Origin: Homarus americanus
Taxonomy: Eukaryota > Arthropoda > Malacostraca > Decapoda > Nephropidae
Assembly (NCBI RefSeq): GCF_018991925.1
Contig: NW_024753838.1
Coordinates: forward strand, 1 to 64,000
Direction: 5' to 3'
DNA: 64,000 bases
Part shown: piece after piece, positions 13,112-26,990 of the stretch
How the letters are laid out: each line of letters opens with the position of its first letter
Position numbering within the stretch: the first letter of the stretch is position 1
The notes under the pieces: model-generated
What the model was told of the DNA's origin: nothing
What the model saw: only the letters and a program-made list of their open reading frames with translations
Database searches by the model: none
Translations under genes and position numbers: made by a program

Positions 13112-13775
13112 ATCGTGATCTTAAATCTAAGTCAGTGTACCAAACCCAGACTTAATATTTCAAAGGCCACCAATCATCTGGTCGACATTTCTCATAAACA
13201 AACAAAGAACAACTTACCTCAGTACATATAACAATCAGAGGTATTGTTCTCATGTCTTCCCTGAACCTCCAGCGTTTTGACCTCTTGATGAAGATACTCA
13301 TTGATAATTAAAGCTTCTAATTCATGAGGCCAAACACAAGTCCAGGAATATTGTGTCTCGTGGGAGTTACAAGGCTGATCATAATAACTGTATAGATTCC
13401 AGTCGTAGAGATTAAACTGGCTTGTTTTATTTGCTGCCAAACAGATATTGTTGTTGAGAAATGTTCATCAAACACAGCCAGTGATTAGAAGCATGCCAGC
13501 CTGAACTTTAAGTGTGTCTTTCAATCTGTTTACTATTTGCAGCCGGGGTGTGTGTCAAGTTTATCTGCAGTAATATTGTTGGTTAGGTCAACAATTACCT
13601 AGGATTGTTTTTATATAGTGTCTTCTAAGAAAAAGAAGTACACACCTGAAGAGAAAGATGAAGGAAATTAGACGGTCAATGATTTAGTGTTCACCCTGAC
13701 TCGTTGTAGTAACCCAGGAGGAACTAAGTGAGGCTGAGTGTAAGTGGGATGCTAAGAAGAGGAAGAGGAGAGAGG
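13111..13775. other. low-copy sequence with an unusual minus-strand frame
   Basis: On the minus strand, 13440 down to 13219 is an open frame of 73 codons whose composition is not low-complexity (for example WTCVWPHELEALIINEYLHQ). It has no ATG except near its end. It closes with TGA, and GGTAAGTTG, a donor-like string, begins at the next base. I do not recognise it; it may be chance or an exon fragment. Confidence 0.3.
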
Positions 13776-14160
13776 TGCTGGAGTACCACAGTCTGCAACT
13801 GTCTTGCTGAGTACCACAGTCTGCACCGTCTTGCTGAGTACCACACAGTCTGCACTGGCCTTGCTGAGTACTCCAAGGTCTGCACTGTCTTAAGCTGGAG
13901 TGCACTGCCAGTCTGCACTGTCTTTGCTTGAGTACTACAGTTCGCACCGTCTTGCTGGAGTACCACAGTCTGCACCGTCTTGCTGGAGTACCACAGTCTG
14001 CAATTGCCTTGCTGAGTAATTACACAGTCTACACTGCCTTGCTGGAGTACCACAGTCTGCACAGTCTTGCTGGAGTACCACAGTCTGCACCGCCCTTGCT
14101 GGAGTACCCCAACAGTCTGCACCGTCTTGCTGGAGTACCACAGTTTGCACCACACTTGTT
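13776..14160. repeat. 28-bp minisatellite, about 13 copies
   Basis: The unit core is TTGCTGGAGTACCACAGTCT followed by GCACCGTC. Outer copies are more divergent. All open frames across it on both strands are artefacts. Confidence 0.95.
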
Positions 14161-15010
14161 TTGGAGAGCAGAAAGGACTTTTATTCTCCACTACAAAGAA
14201 TCTTCCTGTGTTGTCGGTCAGTGCCTCGCTCAGTCATGTCGTTATGAACGTCTTACATGACTCTCTGACCCACGACGAGAAATCTTATCCATCCCTCTTC
14301 TGGCCCCCAGTCTAACACGCCTTCACTAACGCAGCTTGACCACTTCCGGTCAAATCTCGTTGACTATTGACAGGCAGTACAATCTAATTTACTTACTGTA
14401 TAGGCTTATCAAAACCATGTTACTGTTTACATGTCTGCTGGTTAGAGGTGAACCTCATCACTGATGAACAGTTTAATGAGGAAAAATTGCTTAATGTTCT
14501 TATGTTTACATTATTCATAAAAAGCAGTGTCTTTATGCCTTACTTGTATTAAATTTACTCTGGAAGTTTTATACTAAGATGTTGGATAAATGATCGTCAA
14601 GAGGAAGGAGATTATACCACCTTCCAGGAAAACCCATTTTCACCGTCTCTATAATTTTAACTCCTGTCTTACAGTTTTGTGAGTGGAACAAGGGGTAGAG
14701 AATCCTCATTCTTGTCATTTTGTCTGTGTGCTTCTGTTAGCTATTAAGTTCATCTTTTAAACTTAGCAAATTTGATGGTATTATTGTCAAATACTCTGTT
14801 GTTTCTCAACCTTGTAAACCGAGTACAATCCGAAAAGAAATTAAAGGAAAGCTCTGCGTAGACGAATTTACTTCTAAATTGTTTGCGAAGTTGTTTTGCT
14901 GTACCCCCCAGTGTTTCTCAAATTAGAAAATGGCAAACGTTGGGTTGGGTGTTGCTAATTTTGGAGTATCGTTCCTTATAATTACACTGGGGAGTTCAGC
15001 CGTAAATGGT
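14161..15010. other. low-copy AT-rich sequence, no gene seen
   Basis: No RNA gene, transposon end or convincing frame recognised. Confidence 0.6.
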
Positions 15011-15335
15011 GCTTTCTCCCTTGTCCTCTCGCCCTTACCCATCTCTTTCTCTCTTTTCCTCTCTCCATCCCACCTTTTTCACCCTTACTTTCCTCCCTCC
15101 TCCCCACCTCTCTCCCATTCTTCCTCCCCTTCTCCTCCTACTCCCTCCCTTTCTTTCCTTCCTTCTTCCTCCTCCCCACCTTTCTTCCTTTCTTCCTCCT
15201 CTTCACCCCCCTCATTATCTTTTCTCCTCCTCCCCCACCCTCTCTCTTCTATTCCCCCTCACTCCCCACTGTTCTCCTTCCACTATCTTCCTCACACCTC
15301 CCCCTCTTCCCTCCCTCCCACCCTGCCACTGGGGC
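15011..15335. repeat. polypyrimidine tract
   Basis: About 325 bp of almost pure C/T on the plus strand (CTCCTCC, TTCCTCC). Two frames over it are Ser/Pro/Leu/Phe artefacts. Mirror-like pyrimidine tracts of this sort can form triplex DNA; that is inference. Confidence 0.85.
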
Positions 15336-15398
15336 CCCTTTAACGGCGATAACAAACATCAACAAGGACCATGAGTGTTTCCATTAGACAGCACCCGT

Positions 15399-15422
15399 AA
15401 AAAAAAAAAAAAAAAAAAAAAA
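15399..15422. repeat. poly(A), 24 nt
   Basis: A pure A run with no retroelement body recognised upstream and no AATAAA-type signal just before it. It may be a retroposon tail or simple slippage. Confidence 0.85.
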
Positions 15423-15855
15423 GTTGTAGAACGGCCATCAAATGTCGTGTTCTCAAGAAAGTCTTAAGCTCCGTATCACAGCGGCCAGTGTCTTGTGATT
15501 ATTATTGTTGCCTCTGTTGTCTGTGGCTTGTAGTCTCCTCAGATGATGGTGAGTATATAGATGTTATTCGTTTTGCTTCCTCTCTCTCTCTCTCTCTCTT
15601 CATTTTATATATAATGCATAGTTTAAATGGTGTATGGAAAAGCCTTTGTGTTCCTTCCTCCGCCCACACACCGACACGACAAAAAAAAAAAACAAAAGAG
15701 AGAGTGGAGCAGGATCTGGTGGAGGAGAGGCGATAACACTCGATAACCACCGTTGTACCCGTGTTTGGCCTTGACGCACCCAGATACAGACACATGCAAA
15801 GTGATAGTCGGGTGGGAGTTAATACTGTAACCTTGACACTTTGTGAACAATGATT
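15423..15855. other. low-copy sequence with a splice-like cluster
   Basis: At 15509-15554 a T/C-rich stretch ends in CTCCTCAG, then ATGATG, then GTGAGTATAT. This places an acceptor and a donor only 6 nt apart. A TC tract (15578-15599) and an A run (15681-15692) follow. No gene recognised. Confidence 0.4.
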
Positions 15856-16052
15856 TAACCTTTTTCGAGGACTATGATTTAACCCTTTGAGGACTATGAT
15901 TTAACCCTTGATGTCTAAGAATTCACCCTTTGAGGACTATGATTTAACCTTGATAACTATGAATTACCCTTTGAGGACTATGATTTAACCCTTTGTGGAC
16001 GATGATTTAACCCTTTGGATAACTAAGTGAATTACCCCTTTTGAGGACTATG
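15856..16052. repeat. about 24-bp minisatellite, CCCTTTGAGGACTATGATTT
   Basis: About eight imperfect copies of CCCTTTGAGGACTATGATTT plus AAC. The unit resembles the sub-repeat inside the inverted repeat at 47225-47341 (CCCTTGAGTAC...GATGATTTAAT), suggesting a dispersed family. Confidence 0.85.
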
Positions 16053-16539
16053 ATTCAAATAAGAGGGAGTTCGTGTACGCTGGAGCTGTACCCCAAGTTA
16101 GTTAATGTGAATTATTTATGAAACAAAACACCATGAAAATCATATTACCAGTTGGTGCTTAACATAACAGCTCTCCCCAGTGTGTGTGTGGTGGTGAGAG
16201 CTTGAGCCCTTCAGTAAGTCAAGATGGCTGCGTCTCACGCCTTGAGTATGACGTCTCTACACTGAGATTCTGCCTGCTGACCAATGAGAAACCCTGATTT
16301 AGTGGCCATTTTGGGAAGCTTATAACAGTCAACCTTGTCCCCATACACAATTTCCCCAACCTTGTGTAATTCTCGTATCACTTAATACTAGTAGGAATCA
16401 ATGAATTGGTCCACAGGGTACGAACGGGCCACTTGAGTAAGTCATTCCTGCCTACGCGTGGGTTTTGAGCTTCAGTCAGGGACGAGCAAACTGTGACCAA
16501 CAAATGGAGATGACCATAAAAAGTTAAAATTAAGTTTGT
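16053..16539. other. low-copy sequence, no gene recognised
   Basis: It contains AAGATGGCTGCG near 16220 and GCCATTTTGGG near 16305, a weak inverted similarity that I could not extend. No credible frame. Confidence 0.5.
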
Positions 16540-17040
16540 ATCTGTTACGGAGAAGGAAGAGGAAGAGGATGAATAAAGAAGAGATGTAGCAGAAGGAGAA
16601 GGAGGCTTGTTAGGAGTGGGAGGAGGAGGAGGATAAACGGGAGGAAGATAATAGGCAATTTGAGAAGGAGGAGGGAGCAGAGGAGGAGCTGGAGGAGAAG
16701 CAGGAGGAGGGAGGAGGAGGAGAAGAATAGACAGGAGGAGGGATACTGACAGGTAGAGAAGGAGGCTGGGCACTGTGAGCAGGAGGAGGATAAGCAGAAT
16801 AAAGAAAGAGGAGTTTGGTGAGGCTGGAAAAGGAAGAGGAATACTAAGGAAAAGTAGAAGAACTTTAAAAAGGAGACAAAGAGGTAAAACTATTAGTGAA
16901 CATTAAGTAATAGAAACAACAGAGAGGGGTGGAACAGAAGGAGTTACCTGGAGTATTGCAGGAGAAACAGAGGAGGAGGAGGAGGAGAAGGACCAGGAGG
17001 AGAAGGACCAGGAGGGAGGAGGAGGGACCAGAAGGAGAGG
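16540..17040. repeat. AGG/GGA-rich purine tract
   Basis: A long, irregular GAGGAAGAGGAGG tract, nearly all purine on the plus strand. The Arg/Glu (plus) and Pro/Ser/Leu (minus) frames are artefacts of composition. Confidence 0.85.
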
Positions 17041-17152
17041 TGTTAGGGAAGAAGGCGTGGGCCACTTGGATGGTCTCCAACATAACACTGGTGTGGCCAG
17101 ACCCGCTGGCTGGCTTCGGTGGTTGAACATAGGAAGATAGTCCCACCGAGAG

Positions 17153-17157
<5 letters not shown>

Positions 17158-17200
<43 letters not shown>

Positions 17201-17209
17201 CTCTCTCTC
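17158..17209. repeat. compound (AC)n(TC)n microsatellite
   Basis: An AC tract of about 40 bp runs directly into a TC tract of about 13 bp. Confidence 0.97.
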
Positions 17210-18033
<824 letters not shown>

Positions 18034-18214
18034 AGCACACTCATTAACGGTTTACTGAAAAGTTCTGCGGCCCGAAGGCTGAAAAATATACATTGGGCAT
18101 AAATGACTTATTACATACATTGGTGGTTTAAATTGCAAAAGCCTTCATTAGAGAGAAAGGTAAAGGAAACATACAGTGAACATACAGATTAATGTAGGTG
18201 TTGAACAGCAAAAA

Positions 18215-18710
18215 CGTGTAGTGTAGTAAACTCCCTCCCAGATGGTGTTAGGAGGGACCTCACGTGGTGTAGTAGTTCCCCACAGATGGTGTTATGAGGC
18301 CTCAATGGTGTAGTAATTCCTCACAGATGGTAAGCAGTGAGGGCTCACGTGGTGTAGTAATCTCACAGATGGTGTGTTATGAGGGGCTCTCACGTGGTGT
18401 AGTAATTCCCTCACAGATGGTGTGTTGAGTGAGGGGCCCCCACGTGGTGTAGTAATTCCTCACAGATGGTGTTATGAGGGGCTCACGTGGTGTAGTAATT
18501 CTCACAGATGGTGTTATGAGGGGCTCCCCACGTGGTGTGTAGTAATTCCCCACAGATGGTGTTATGAGGGCCTCACGTGGTGTAGTAATTCCCCTCACAG
18601 ATGGTGCTGCGAGGGCCTCAATGGTGTAGTAACTCCTTCTCACATATGGTGTTATGAGGGGCCCTACGTGGTGTAGTAATTCCCCACAGATGGTGTTATA
18701 TGAGTGAGGT
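18215..18710. repeat. about 42-bp minisatellite, about 11 copies
   Basis: The unit includes CACGTGGTGTAGTAATTCCC, then CACAGATGGTGTTATGAGGG, then a short variable end. Each full unit carries a CACGTG palindrome (E-box type), unless mutated. The copies differ by small indels. Confidence 0.93.
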
Positions 18711-19164
<454 letters not shown>

Positions 19165-19238
19165 TAATGATAATACAAACGGTTTATTATAGAACTGTGT
19201 AGCCGTGGCAGAAAATATACAAACTTACATGTGATTCA

Positions 19239-19628
19239 TTACAATAATATACGTTCAATATATTTAAGAGGGCTGTTCAGTACATAAATCAGACCTATTA
19301 TTATTTTAACAATAGATGGGATGGTGCTATTGTTAAATCTATCAGTGCGGGCTCTAATGGGCTGAACTTGTTGTAGTGGCGGACTGCGCGAGGTGGCGGG
19401 TACTGCAGGTGGTGGTAGTAGGTGGCGATGAGATTTGAGGATGGTACACTCTCCCACAAACCTTGCTAGTGCGTGGTGGTGGAGGTCACTTAGGGATGGC
19501 ATTTCCAGGGTGGAGAGTGTGTTGTTGTAACCGGAGTAGCTGGCACCGAAAGTATGATTCCTGCAGCCCCCTTCTGTACCTTTAGTTGACCTTGCTGGGT
19601 AGATAAATGTTAGGTTAGATAGCTTCAA
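19239..19628 (-). pseudogene. non-LTR retrotransposon reverse transcriptase, C-terminal fragment
   Basis: The minus-strand frame reads GCRNHTFGASYSGYNNTL, then LEMPSLSDLHHHALARFVGE, then SHRHLLPPPAVPATSR, then PIRARTDRFNNSTIPSIVKI. This follows the pattern I know from the C-terminus of arthropod, notably decapod, LINE ORF2 proteins: C-R-x-I-L-G-x-x-Y, a Leu/Pro/Leu helix, RHRHLLPP, then RTDR(Y/F)xNSxIPS(I/M)V. Reverse transcriptase motifs lie upstream and are missing, so this is a 5'-truncated or broken copy. After STIPSIVKII the sequence departs from the family and is followed by an AT-rich end. No search was run. Confidence 0.65.
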
Positions 19629-19735
19629 ACATAGGTTGATGCTTATATGAGCAATAGGGGTTGGGTGTAAATGGGACTACCTTGTGTATACCAATAGGCC
19701 CGCTGCAGTTTCCCTTCATTCTTATGTTCTTATGT
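19629..19735 (+). mobile_element. LINE 3' end on the plus strand, copy A
   Basis: The sequence begins with codons for SFKHRL. It then carries GGGGTTGGGTGTAAATGGGA, later CCAATAGGCCCGCTGCAGTT, and a CATTCTTATGTTCTTATG tail. The same order is present at 50341-50460 after a clear reverse transcriptase C-terminus. It is therefore the last codons plus 3' UTR of the same LINE family. The TTATGT-like terminal repeat is typical of LINE clades that lack a poly(A) tail. It lies directly beside an opposite-strand LINE fragment. Confidence 0.7.
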
Positions 19736-19835
19736 AAATGTTAGGTTAGATAAATGTTAGATTAGATAAAGCTTAGGTTAGATAAAGGTTAGGCTAGATA
19801 TGTTAGTTAGGTTAGGGTTAGGTTAGAAGAAGTTT
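19736..19835. repeat. degenerate TTAGGTTAGATAAA repeat
   Basis: Repeats of GTTAGGTTAGATAAA, merging into TTAGGTTAGG at the right end. It resembles the arthropod telomere pentamer TTAGG in degenerate, interstitial form. It begins at the LINE 3' end and may have grown from its tail. Confidence 0.75.
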
Positions 19836-19990
19836 ATCGAGAATAATTTAATTCTCGGCCATCGCGAAAGACAAAGTGACTAGATTGGTCCACACGATTA
19901 TCCTCTGCCCAAGTAAAAGCAGTAAATGGAAAGATAACAATAATATCATAAATTATATTGACTTAACAGTGACAATAAATGTTGATTCAT

Positions 19991-20058
19991 GACAGTACCA
20001 ATAAAACAATAACAATAATAACAATAACAATAATAACAATGACTATAATAACAATAAT
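19991..20058. repeat. (AACAATAAT)n microsatellite
   Basis: Irregular AAT/AAC trinucleotide repeats. Confidence 0.9.
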
Positions 20059-21094
20059 AGTGCATCACATCACCTGACTCATCTCAAGCAGTTATAGACG
20101 TAGTCTGATCTTTTGGTTCTGGTCTGAGACAAATATACCTCACACACCATTGATTTTTCCTTTGTCAAACACCCACCCTGGAGTCTTCAATAATTCACCC
20201 TCACCTTTCGCTTTACCCTGAATGTAAACTTGTTCTGCCCACCTCTCTCTCTCTCTGTATTATTTTTCCTATCAATATCGCCACCCCGTGTGTGTTTGTG
20301 TGAGCGTGTGTAAAACAAAACCCCTACGATCATAAAATTAATATGTCAACACAGTGTTTCATGGAAATTTACAAAGTTTCAAGTATTGTGTTACACCTTT
20401 CCATAGAGAGAGACCATGTGCGATTTTTCCACACATTTAATAACCTTTTAGCGTACTTGGACAGATCTTTTACCGCTTTCCCGAGTCTATAGATATTCTC
20501 AGCGGCTCTGTTGTGTGGGAGTGGGCACATGACTTTTTCAGTTGAAATTTCATTCTGCAGAATCTGTCAACCAAAACTTATTTATAGCCCGAACTAACAA
20601 TGTGGGAACTCCCCACAAGTCATTTCCAAATCACCCTCTTCAAATATCTTTTAGTCTCTGAATAAGGAACGCCTCATGAATAGGCTTCACTAACTTTGCC
20701 TTCCCGCCCTTTTCTATTTTCCCTACCGCATCTGCAAGCCCATTGCCTTTTTAAACATTTATTAATTTTATCACCTACAACAGACAGTGCGTGACTATGA
20801 ACCAACGAATGATACCCCTAATATTTGCACTTACAAACCATGTATGTTGACTGTGATCACCTGTGCTCTCTTCTTCCCACACGTTCATGATTCTGTGACT
20901 CTGGCAGACTCCCTCGTGAGTGTGGAGGATAGTGTGAGCCTCTCATTTCCACTGGGTGATGATATGTAATGTTGCATGAATCTAGACTCGAGATCTACAA
21001 GCGTTTGTTGTGTGTAATGAGGTTGTTAGTGGCTCTTATGTCGCTGTCATCTGTTCCTCTTCGTACCCCAGCAGCTGAGATTTGTCATGTGTGT

Positions 21095-21096
<2 letters not shown>
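20059..21096. other. low-copy sequence, no gene recognised
   Basis: Mixed sequence with a short TC tract (about 20243-20256). The minus strand of 20150-20760 has a texture suggestive of an old element, but I could not assign it. Open frames are 60 codons or less. Confidence 0.45.

Positions 21097-21152
<56 letters not shown>
21097..21152. repeat. (TG)n microsatellite
   Basis: A pure TG tract of 56 bp. A short (ATGT)n follows at about 21203-21238. Confidence 0.98.
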
Positions 21153-21153
<1 letters not shown>

Positions 21154-21921
21154 TGTGAAACAGAGTGTATGTGAACATGTGAAATTTGTGTTCGCCTGTG
21201 TTATGTATGTATGTAGGAAGTTATGTATGTATGTATGTTCTGCTGAATATATTTTCTGTGTATATATACAGCGTACATACATACTTGTCAGAGAATTAAA
21301 CTGTGTGCCAGAAAACATCTCACTTCACAGAACGTCAACACATATATCCTGTTAAATGACCGCTATTAACTGAGACTGGAGTACTTGTCATGACTCCTGC
21401 CTATTTGATCACGTGAGTATGACAGCCTGTGTGTGTGTGTTTTCTATCCCTCCTCTATGTAAACCTGTTTAATTCAACTGCATAACAGGAGAACAGGAAG
21501 AGGTACAGCATCCACTACAGTTAATGTAACATCCACCATAATAATACCCTGAATTTCTATTTTGAAGGTCAGGTCACAGCCGGTAGAAGAAAGGGTTAAA
21601 GTGAAGACCCTCACTCAGTATAGTTTTGTTGTTGTTGTTTACTGTGAACGATGTTATGGGGCGTTGACTGGCCATCATGGGGATGTATTCTTTGGTCTGT
21701 GTTTATACGCACTGGTTGCCAAAATATTCCGGATTTAAAGATGCCGGTAGAACTGAGGAGTAATGATGGTGATCTCATCTGGCGAGGGAGTGTACTGTAC
21801 TGTACTGTACGCTACTTAATCTACTGTAAACACCTGGAATGTTGACCAAGTTGGCTGTTAAGGCGGCTTCTTGCCGCTCCTTCACTTATGTTACTGTCTA
21901 ATGTTCCGTCTAGCACTTGCC
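21153..21921. other. low-copy sequence, no gene recognised
   Basis: It includes (ATGT)n and a small GTACT repeat (21791-21811). The 128-codon frame from 20969 runs through the TG tract and is an artefact in that part. No domain recognised. Confidence 0.5.
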
Positions 21922-23583
<1,662 letters not shown>

Positions 23584-23640
23584 TTGTGTGTGTGTGTGTG
23601 TGCGTGTGCGTGCGTGTGCGTGTAGTTTGTGTGCGTGTGC
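23584..23640. repeat. imperfect (TG/CG)n microsatellite
   Basis: A GT tract that changes into GCGTGTGCGTGC repeats. Confidence 0.93.
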
Positions 23641-24035
23641 TTCATAACTCCTCTCATACATTTAATAAGCTTTCCTTCATTACCTTGGATCGTTCAATGT
23701 GGCCAAAGGCAGGTCGCCGTGCTTGATCAGCCAGTTTGAAGCTATGTCCTACCGTACCCGGTCCCCATGATCAAATGTGTAGTTGGGGTGAATGAGAAAA
23801 CCTTTGGTTATGTTTCCATAGTTGTCAAGCTCCTAAGTGTGGTTGCTGGGTTAGGTGAGTTGGCGATAGTCTTGGTTAAGGTTTGCAAAGTTAGGATATG
23901 ATTTTGTATTATGTTTAGTTTAGGGATGGAAGTAAATAGGTTAGATAAATGGGTGAAGGAATTAGGTTACTTCAGGTTAGGTTGTACTAGATAGGTGAGA
24001 TTAGTTAGGATTAGGTTCAGAGGGAATGGGATTAA
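23641..24035. other. low-copy sequence rich in TTAGG-like words
   Basis: Scattered GGTTAGG, GTTAGATA and TTAGGATTAGG words from about 23850 onward. No gene recognised. Confidence 0.5.
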
Positions 24036-24158
24036 CTGGCCGCCGCCATCTGGCCGCCGCGGACTGGGGTAAACTGCAAACGCCTAATTTGCGCTCTCAA
24101 GGCAGGTTAGGTTAGGTTAGGTTAGGGTATCATGGCGCAGCCAGATGAGTGGCGGCCA
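24036..24158. repeat. imperfect inverted repeat enclosing (GGTTA)n
   Basis: The left arm CTGGCCGCCGCCATCTGG (24036-24053) and right arm CCAGATGAGTGGCGGCCA (24141-24158) are near reverse complements. The 87-bp interior contains four GGTTA units (24105-24126), the arthropod telomere pentamer. GC-rich arms in AT-rich surroundings suggest a small foldback or MITE-like element. No flanking target duplication was established. Confidence 0.6.
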
Positions 24159-25229
24159 CTTGTCTCAGACCCGGTTCAGAGGACTTTTAGACAAGTTGGG
24201 TTAAGCATAGGTAAGGCATAACTTTGGTGTTAATACATTGATTCACCTCAGCTATTGTAATTGAAGGGAGCTGACCCATTTCACTCTGAAATTTTCACAA
24301 ACCAATGTACATTTTGTATATGCTGGACTGCAAAAGTTTGATTATATTATGAAAGCTAATACTATGCGATCCTGTAACTGCGTCATTTATCACTGTGATG
24401 CCCGACACAGGTCTGCCACCAGCCTTTGACTGTCATATTTTACGCTGGCACGATAACACAAAAGAAACAAAAATGAACAGATTACCAGCGAACTTTAAAA
24501 TTCCGTTATCCTCCGCATATTTGTCTTCCTGTAATAAAGGATCATATTTTGCTTAAGCAGCAAGTTGGCGGAAGAACGTGTCTAGCCACAGTATGTACGG
24601 TAAGGTCGACGACCAGTATGACAACAGCTTGTGAAGCCAGCTTGTGAGGGAGCGAGTTGGACATCTGTAGCGTTTAGCGTAGCATCCACTCATATTCCGC
24701 CAGCGAGACAGTGATGGAAGTCGTTCATTTTAGAGCCAGGTGCCCGTATTGACAGCTGGCTGGCTCACAACCACCACAACAAATCATCTCCTCTAAAATT
24801 CTCACCTGCTCATAAGCTACTATTGGAGGATAAGTAATTTATATTTAGCCTATTTCAGCTCTCCACCGATGACATACCTACGACTGTTGCTGACAGACCA
24901 CCTCTACATGCCTGGTGTGATGGGCCAGAGGTAATATAGCTGCACTGCCGGACGTATATATCATTATTTATTTTACTTTGGGATTACAAGGAATTTTGAC
25001 CTCCACACATCACCTTCCACGGGCCTTACGAATCAGGCAGTATTTGACCATGTACAATACATTTAATTTTGAGTGAAATTTTTAAAAGAAGACTATACCA
25101 ACACAGATTCAGTTATTTAAGAAATCAATGTATATTCTTAATTTGTCGTTTGATTTCAAGATAAATTCTTGAATTTATATTTATTTTGTACTGCTTCCAA
25201 GCACAAGAGCGCGCTTTCCCCGGCTGTCT
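24159..25229. other. low-copy sequence, no gene recognised
   Basis: No frame above 60 codons. No RNA gene or transposon end recognised. Confidence 0.55.
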
Positions 25230-25330
25230 GTGGCCCAGGTTAGGTTAGGCTGCTAGGTAGGCCAGGTTAGGTAGGCCAGGTTAGTAGGCCAGTTTAGGTA
25301 GGCCAGGTTAGGTGTACAGTTAGGTAGGTC
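25230..25330. repeat. GGTTAGGTAGGCCA degenerate repeat
   Basis: Copies of CAGGTTAGGTAGGC with variants, about 12-14 bp apart. It may be an expansion derived from TTAGG-like sequence. Confidence 0.8.
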
Positions 25331-26540
25331 GTGATGGATCGATACGTTCACTCTGGCCTTAACCTCTTAATGCTGGAAGTCCAGACCTGCCTGTCTCTGC
25401 CGCGGGTGTAGTTATATAGTAAAGAAAGAAAATATAACAAATTGCTCACACTTTTAAAAATCATTGTAACTTGCGAACATTATAAGTCCGGTCAGAAAAT
25501 GTGTGCCATAGCACCTCAAAGGTTACCGCAATAGGTCCGCAATCAGTACCTCGCATGTCTCCCCTTCACGTCTTGTTATCATCTTAATAAAGACTATCAA
25601 GTACAACCAGACGACCAGGAACTCGGTACTGTACTTATTTTGTTACACTTACTGTAAAAGTATCACAAATTTTAAAGCTAGCAAATATGTCATAGGTATC
25701 CAGATAGCGCGTGACGTGTCGTACGTTTAATAAATAATAAGGTAAAGAAGCATACGCACAACTACGGTCCTGCAGTACCGTGACAGACAGGCTGACTGAA
25801 CCACCATCGTCGCCCACGCACGCACCTGCTGTATGTCATAGTGCCGGGGGCTTTCAAGTCACTGACTGCCTGCTTACCGCATTTACCTGCCTCTGCAGAC
25901 ATTCCCATGCACAAAAGCGCTCCAACGCGCACGTGAAGGCAGACGTATTGCAAGCATTGAATACAAACGACCACATACACATCATATCATCATGTATGCC
26001 ATGAGCACTACACAATAATGTGTTCCTATGTCACCCTAAATGATCTGCCTATATACCGACACAGACAAAACATAAGTAACACTACGAGAGAACAAACTAC
26101 ACGTCGTCTAAAAATATACATATATTAATTCAAGTTTATCATTAATACTTAACCCAGAGTCAGATGATTCATTCTTAACATTGTAATGGAGTAGAGGAGG
26201 TACACACGTGACCTATATTACAGCTAACCTTCCTCGTTCGAATTATTGATACGAAATAGTAATATATATTCGTATGTTTAAGTGCTGTGATAAGAGGTAA
26301 GGTCTATGCAGGATTGCAGTATAATGTAAAGCAGAGGAAGGAAAGGGAGTATCTTGTTCATAAGTACGAGAAATGAAGGGGTTGTGTGAGGACGTTCGGA
26401 CCAAAGGGAAACCGAAACATGATAGGATGGCTTTGATGGTGAATGCCGATTGAGTGAACGGGGGTGATAATGGACTAGATTTCATCGACACATTCACCGT
26501 GTAATTAACGAAAGGTAATGGAAAGGAAGAGATTGATCAC
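25331..26540. other. low-copy sequence, no gene recognised
   Basis: Overlapping frames of 60-84 codons on both strands, none recognisable. AT-rich stretches alternate with mixed sequence. Confidence 0.5.
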
Positions 26541-26544
26541 CTGG

Positions 26545-26990
26545 TAAGGGAGGGAAGGTGAGGAGGGAAGGTGTGGAGGAAAGGTGGAGGGAAGGTATGA
26601 AGGGGTATGCATGGAGGGAAAGCGTGGAGGGAAGGTATGGAGGGAAAGTGTGGAGGGAAGGTATGGAGGGAAGGTGGAGGAAAGGTGTGGAGGGAAGGTG
26701 GAGGAAAGGTGTGGAGGGAAGGTATGAAGGAAGGTATGGAGGGAAAGTGATGGAGGGGAAGGTGGAGGGAAAAGGTGTGGAGGGAAGGTGTGGAGGGAAG
26801 GTATGGAGGGAAGGTAAGGAGGGAAAGTGTGAGGGAAGGTATGGAGGAAAGGTGGAGGGAAGGTATGGAGGGAAGGTGTGGAGGAACGGTGTGGAGGGAA
26901 GGTGGAGGGAAGGTATGGAGGGAAGGTATGAAGGGAAGTTATGGAGGGAAAGTATGGAGGGAAGGTATGAAGGGAAGGTATGTAGGGCAT
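26545..26990. repeat. purine-rich minisatellite GGAGGGAAGGTAT
   Basis: Variable 12-15 bp copies of GGAGGGAAGGTAT or GGAGGGAAGGTGT over about 450 bp. One strand is G/A-rich with a single T per unit. The Tyr/Pro/Ser/Leu frames (minus) and Gly/Arg/Glu frames (plus) of up to 168 codons are artefacts. Confidence 0.95.

Noticed and set aside
16220..16316. Inverted similarity AAGATGGCTGCG / GCCATTTTGGG
   Set aside because: It is too short and imperfect to extend, and there is no target duplication.
24105..24126. Chromosome end, because of TTAGG-type repeats (also 47867-47899)
   Set aside because: Only 4-6 pentamers at each site and ordinary sequence on both sides; these are interstitial.
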